Assembly (NCBI GenBank): GCA_946886725.1
Contig: CAMPJF010000051.1
Location: 1 to 7,790, forward strand
From: an uncultured Candidatus Saccharibacteria bacterium
GTDB lineage: Bacteria; Patescibacteria; Saccharimonadia; Saccharimonadales; UBA6022
Length of the DNA: 7,790 nt
Reading direction: 5' to 3'
Position numbers and translations under genes: made by a program. The notes under the pieces are model-generated. The model was not told the origin of the DNA. It saw nothing but the letters and a program-made list of their open reading frames with translations, and made no database searches. Below are positions 6,678 to 7,790 of the stretch, piece after piece. Numbering within the stretch: position 1 is the first letter of the stretch; every line of letters starts with the position of its first letter.

Positions 6678-7790
6678 ATGAATGTATCTCGACTGGAAAA
6701 GGCATATATGGTTCTGCTGGCGGTTATTTTTGGAGGAATTGTCCTGCATGCGCCAATCAGCGTTGGATTGGGGACATTATTTCCGGACTATGACCTGCTG
6801 ATCAAGTCCTGGAAAGAGGTATTGATGTTGCTATCGGTACCGCTGGCCATCGCCATTATTACTCGTCGCAATCTATGGCAAGAGCTGTGGCGTGATTGGA
6901 TTTTCCGATTGATCATCGCCTATGTTATTTTACATTTCCTAACCATGGCGGTGTTGTATCAAGGGGTGGCGGCAACGGCGGCAGGCCTGGCGATTGATTT
7001 ACGCTACATACTGTTTTTTGGCCTGGTATATATATTGGTGCGCACCCTGCCCGTCTATCGTCGGTTACTACTTAAGATCGGCCTGATCGGCGCAGTAATT
7101 GTGGTAGGATTTGCGACATTGCAATTGTTTTTGCCGCTAGATATCCTAAAACACCTAGGTTATAGTAAAGAAACAATCGTTCCGTATTTAACCGTGGACG
7201 AGAATCCTGACTACGTGCGAGTGAATAGTACGCTGCGCGGCCCTAATCCGCTGGGTGCGTATGCGGCAGTCGTTTTAACGTTATTAATTGCAGCGCTGGT
7301 ACGCAAAAGGCTTCAATTTGCCGATAAAAAGATCGCTATTGGCATTGGTCTGCTGACACTATGCAGTCTGATTGCGTTATGGGTAAGTTACTCTCGCAGT
7401 GCATTGCTGGCGGTGGTTGCTAGTGTGGCTGTTGTATTGGCGATGACAATTGCTCGTCGGCTATCACGAAAGGTGTGGGTGATTACCGCTGCTGTTACCT
7501 TTGCGATTATTGGCGGATTGATAGCTAATCAGAACAGTAGTTTTGTATCGAATGTGTTGCTGCACGAAAATCCTAACGAGGGTAATTCATTTAATTCTAA
7601 TGATGGCCATCTTGAGTCGTTAATCCATGGCACCGAGCTGTTGATTGCACAGCCACTTGGTGCGGGTGTTGGTAGTACGGGTTCGGCATCGTTGTATACT
7701 GATACGCCTAGGATCATTGAAAACCAATATTTATTTGTTGCGCACGAGACGGGATGGCTAGGGCTGTTGGTGTTCGTCGCTATATTTATA
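6678..7790 (+). CDS. O-antigen ligase/polymerase (Wzy_C-like) family membrane protein, C-terminus cut by window end
   Basis: Open from ATG 6678 through the last base, 371 codons without a stop, so the C-terminus lies beyond the window. The protein is rich in membrane helices: about 11-29, 47-62, 74-95, 107-121, 131-153, 191-208, 218-236, 241-258, 266-284, and one starting about 355. The largest outside loop lies between about 285 and 354. Family signs are STLRGPNPLGAY (184-195), SYSRSALLA (237-245), a loop with HLESLIHGTELL (311-322) leading into PLGAGVGSTG (326-335), and ENQYLFVAHETGWLGLL (348-364). WaaL and PglL ligases usually have a catalytic His just before the Asn of this last motif. 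Here it is Glu348, nearer the acidic residue of Wzy polymerases, so glycan polymerase is at least as likely as ligase. An internal ATG at 6708 with GGAAAAGG 5 nt upstream is an alternative start. It is transcribed divergently from the initiating transferase, with 41 bp between the starts. Confidence 0.85.
   Translation, partial: MNVSRLEKAYMVLLAVIFGGIVLHAPISVGLGTLFPDYDLLIKSWKEVLMLLSVPLAIAIITRRNLWQELWRDWIFRLIIAYVILHFLTMAVLYQGVAATAAGLAIDLRYILFFGLVYILVRTLPVYRRLLLKIGLIGAVIVVGFATLQLFLPLDILKHLGYSKETIVPYLTVDENPDYVRVNSTLRGPNPLGAYAAVVLTLLIAALVRKRLQFADKKIAIGIGLLTLCSLIALWVSYSRSALLAVVASVAVVLAMTIARRLSRKVWVITAAVTFAIIGGLIANQNSSFVSNVLLHENPNEGNSFNSNDGHLESLIHGTELLIAQPLGAGVGSTGSASLYTDTPRIIENQYLFVAHETGWLGLLVFVAIFI

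Noticed and set aside
6637..6705. 23-residue N-terminal extension of the sugar-phosphate transferase from an ATG at 6703-6705
   Set aside because: It would place the strong -10 box inside the gene and run through the start of the divergent gene. The extension does not look like family sequence, and MPSKNTKFYS at 6636 directly precedes the first membrane helix.
7529..7717. 62-codon minus-strand frame near the right end
   Set aside because: Antisense to the loop region of the Wzy_C-like gene, whose family motifs are read on the plus strand.
1..7790. tRNA, rRNA, CRISPR array, insertion sequence, or UGA recoding
   Set aside because: No cloverleaf, rRNA stretch, spaced repeats or transposase was seen. 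No long gene contains an in-frame UGA, and UGA ends the first pilin.

Overview
The window looks like chromosomal DNA from a Candidatus Saccharibacteria (TM7)-type ultrasmall bacterium. The main clue is the pair of type IV pilins with the leader core GFTIVELLIVIVVIGILAA followed by I(T)VVA(F/Y)NGVQ.RA, a form I associate with that phylum. Compact overlapping genes, near-leaderless promoters and UGA used as an ordinary stop (pilin 1) agree with this and argue against the UGA-recoding Gracilibacteria/SR1. The assignment is inference from memory of these families and was not tested by any search.

Left part, plus strand (4-2656): glmS (glutamine--fructose-6-phosphate aminotransferase) is followed 14 bp later by a phosphomannomutase-like HAD-IIB protein with a perfect Shine-Dalgarno. 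The pair ends at a hairpin-plus-T-tract terminator. Both belong to sugar-phosphate supply: GlcN-6-P leading to UDP-GlcNAc, and possibly mannose-1-P leading to GDP-mannose.

Middle part, minus strand (2687-6636): read in the direction of transcription, the order is a large membrane polyprenyl-phosphate sugar-1-phosphate transferase (initiator of lipid-linked glycan synthesis), a GT4 WbaZ-like glycosyltransferase overlapping it by 1 nt, then two type IV pilin-like genes joined by an ATGA overlap and preceded by their own promoter. The second pilin carries a long Cys-rich extension ending in a beta-sandwich that resembles a carbohydrate-binding module.

Right part, plus strand (6678-7790): a divergently transcribed multi-pass membrane protein of the O-antigen ligase/polymerase (Wzy_C-like) superfamily runs off the window end. 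It is open for 371 codons with no stop.

Together the genes look like a surface glycan and adhesion neighbourhood: precursor synthesis, lipid-linked glycan initiation and extension, glycan polymerisation or transfer, and pilins that may bind or carry glycans. The most notable points are the pilin-lectin-like fusion, a 55-bp perfectly identical leader-encoding repeat shared by two otherwise divergent pilins, fully overlapping divergent promoters that predict almost leaderless mRNAs, and a PMM-like enzyme lacking two of three substrate-phosphate arginines. No tRNA, rRNA, CRISPR array, insertion sequence or phage gene was seen, and no gene-free stretch exceeds 90 bp.
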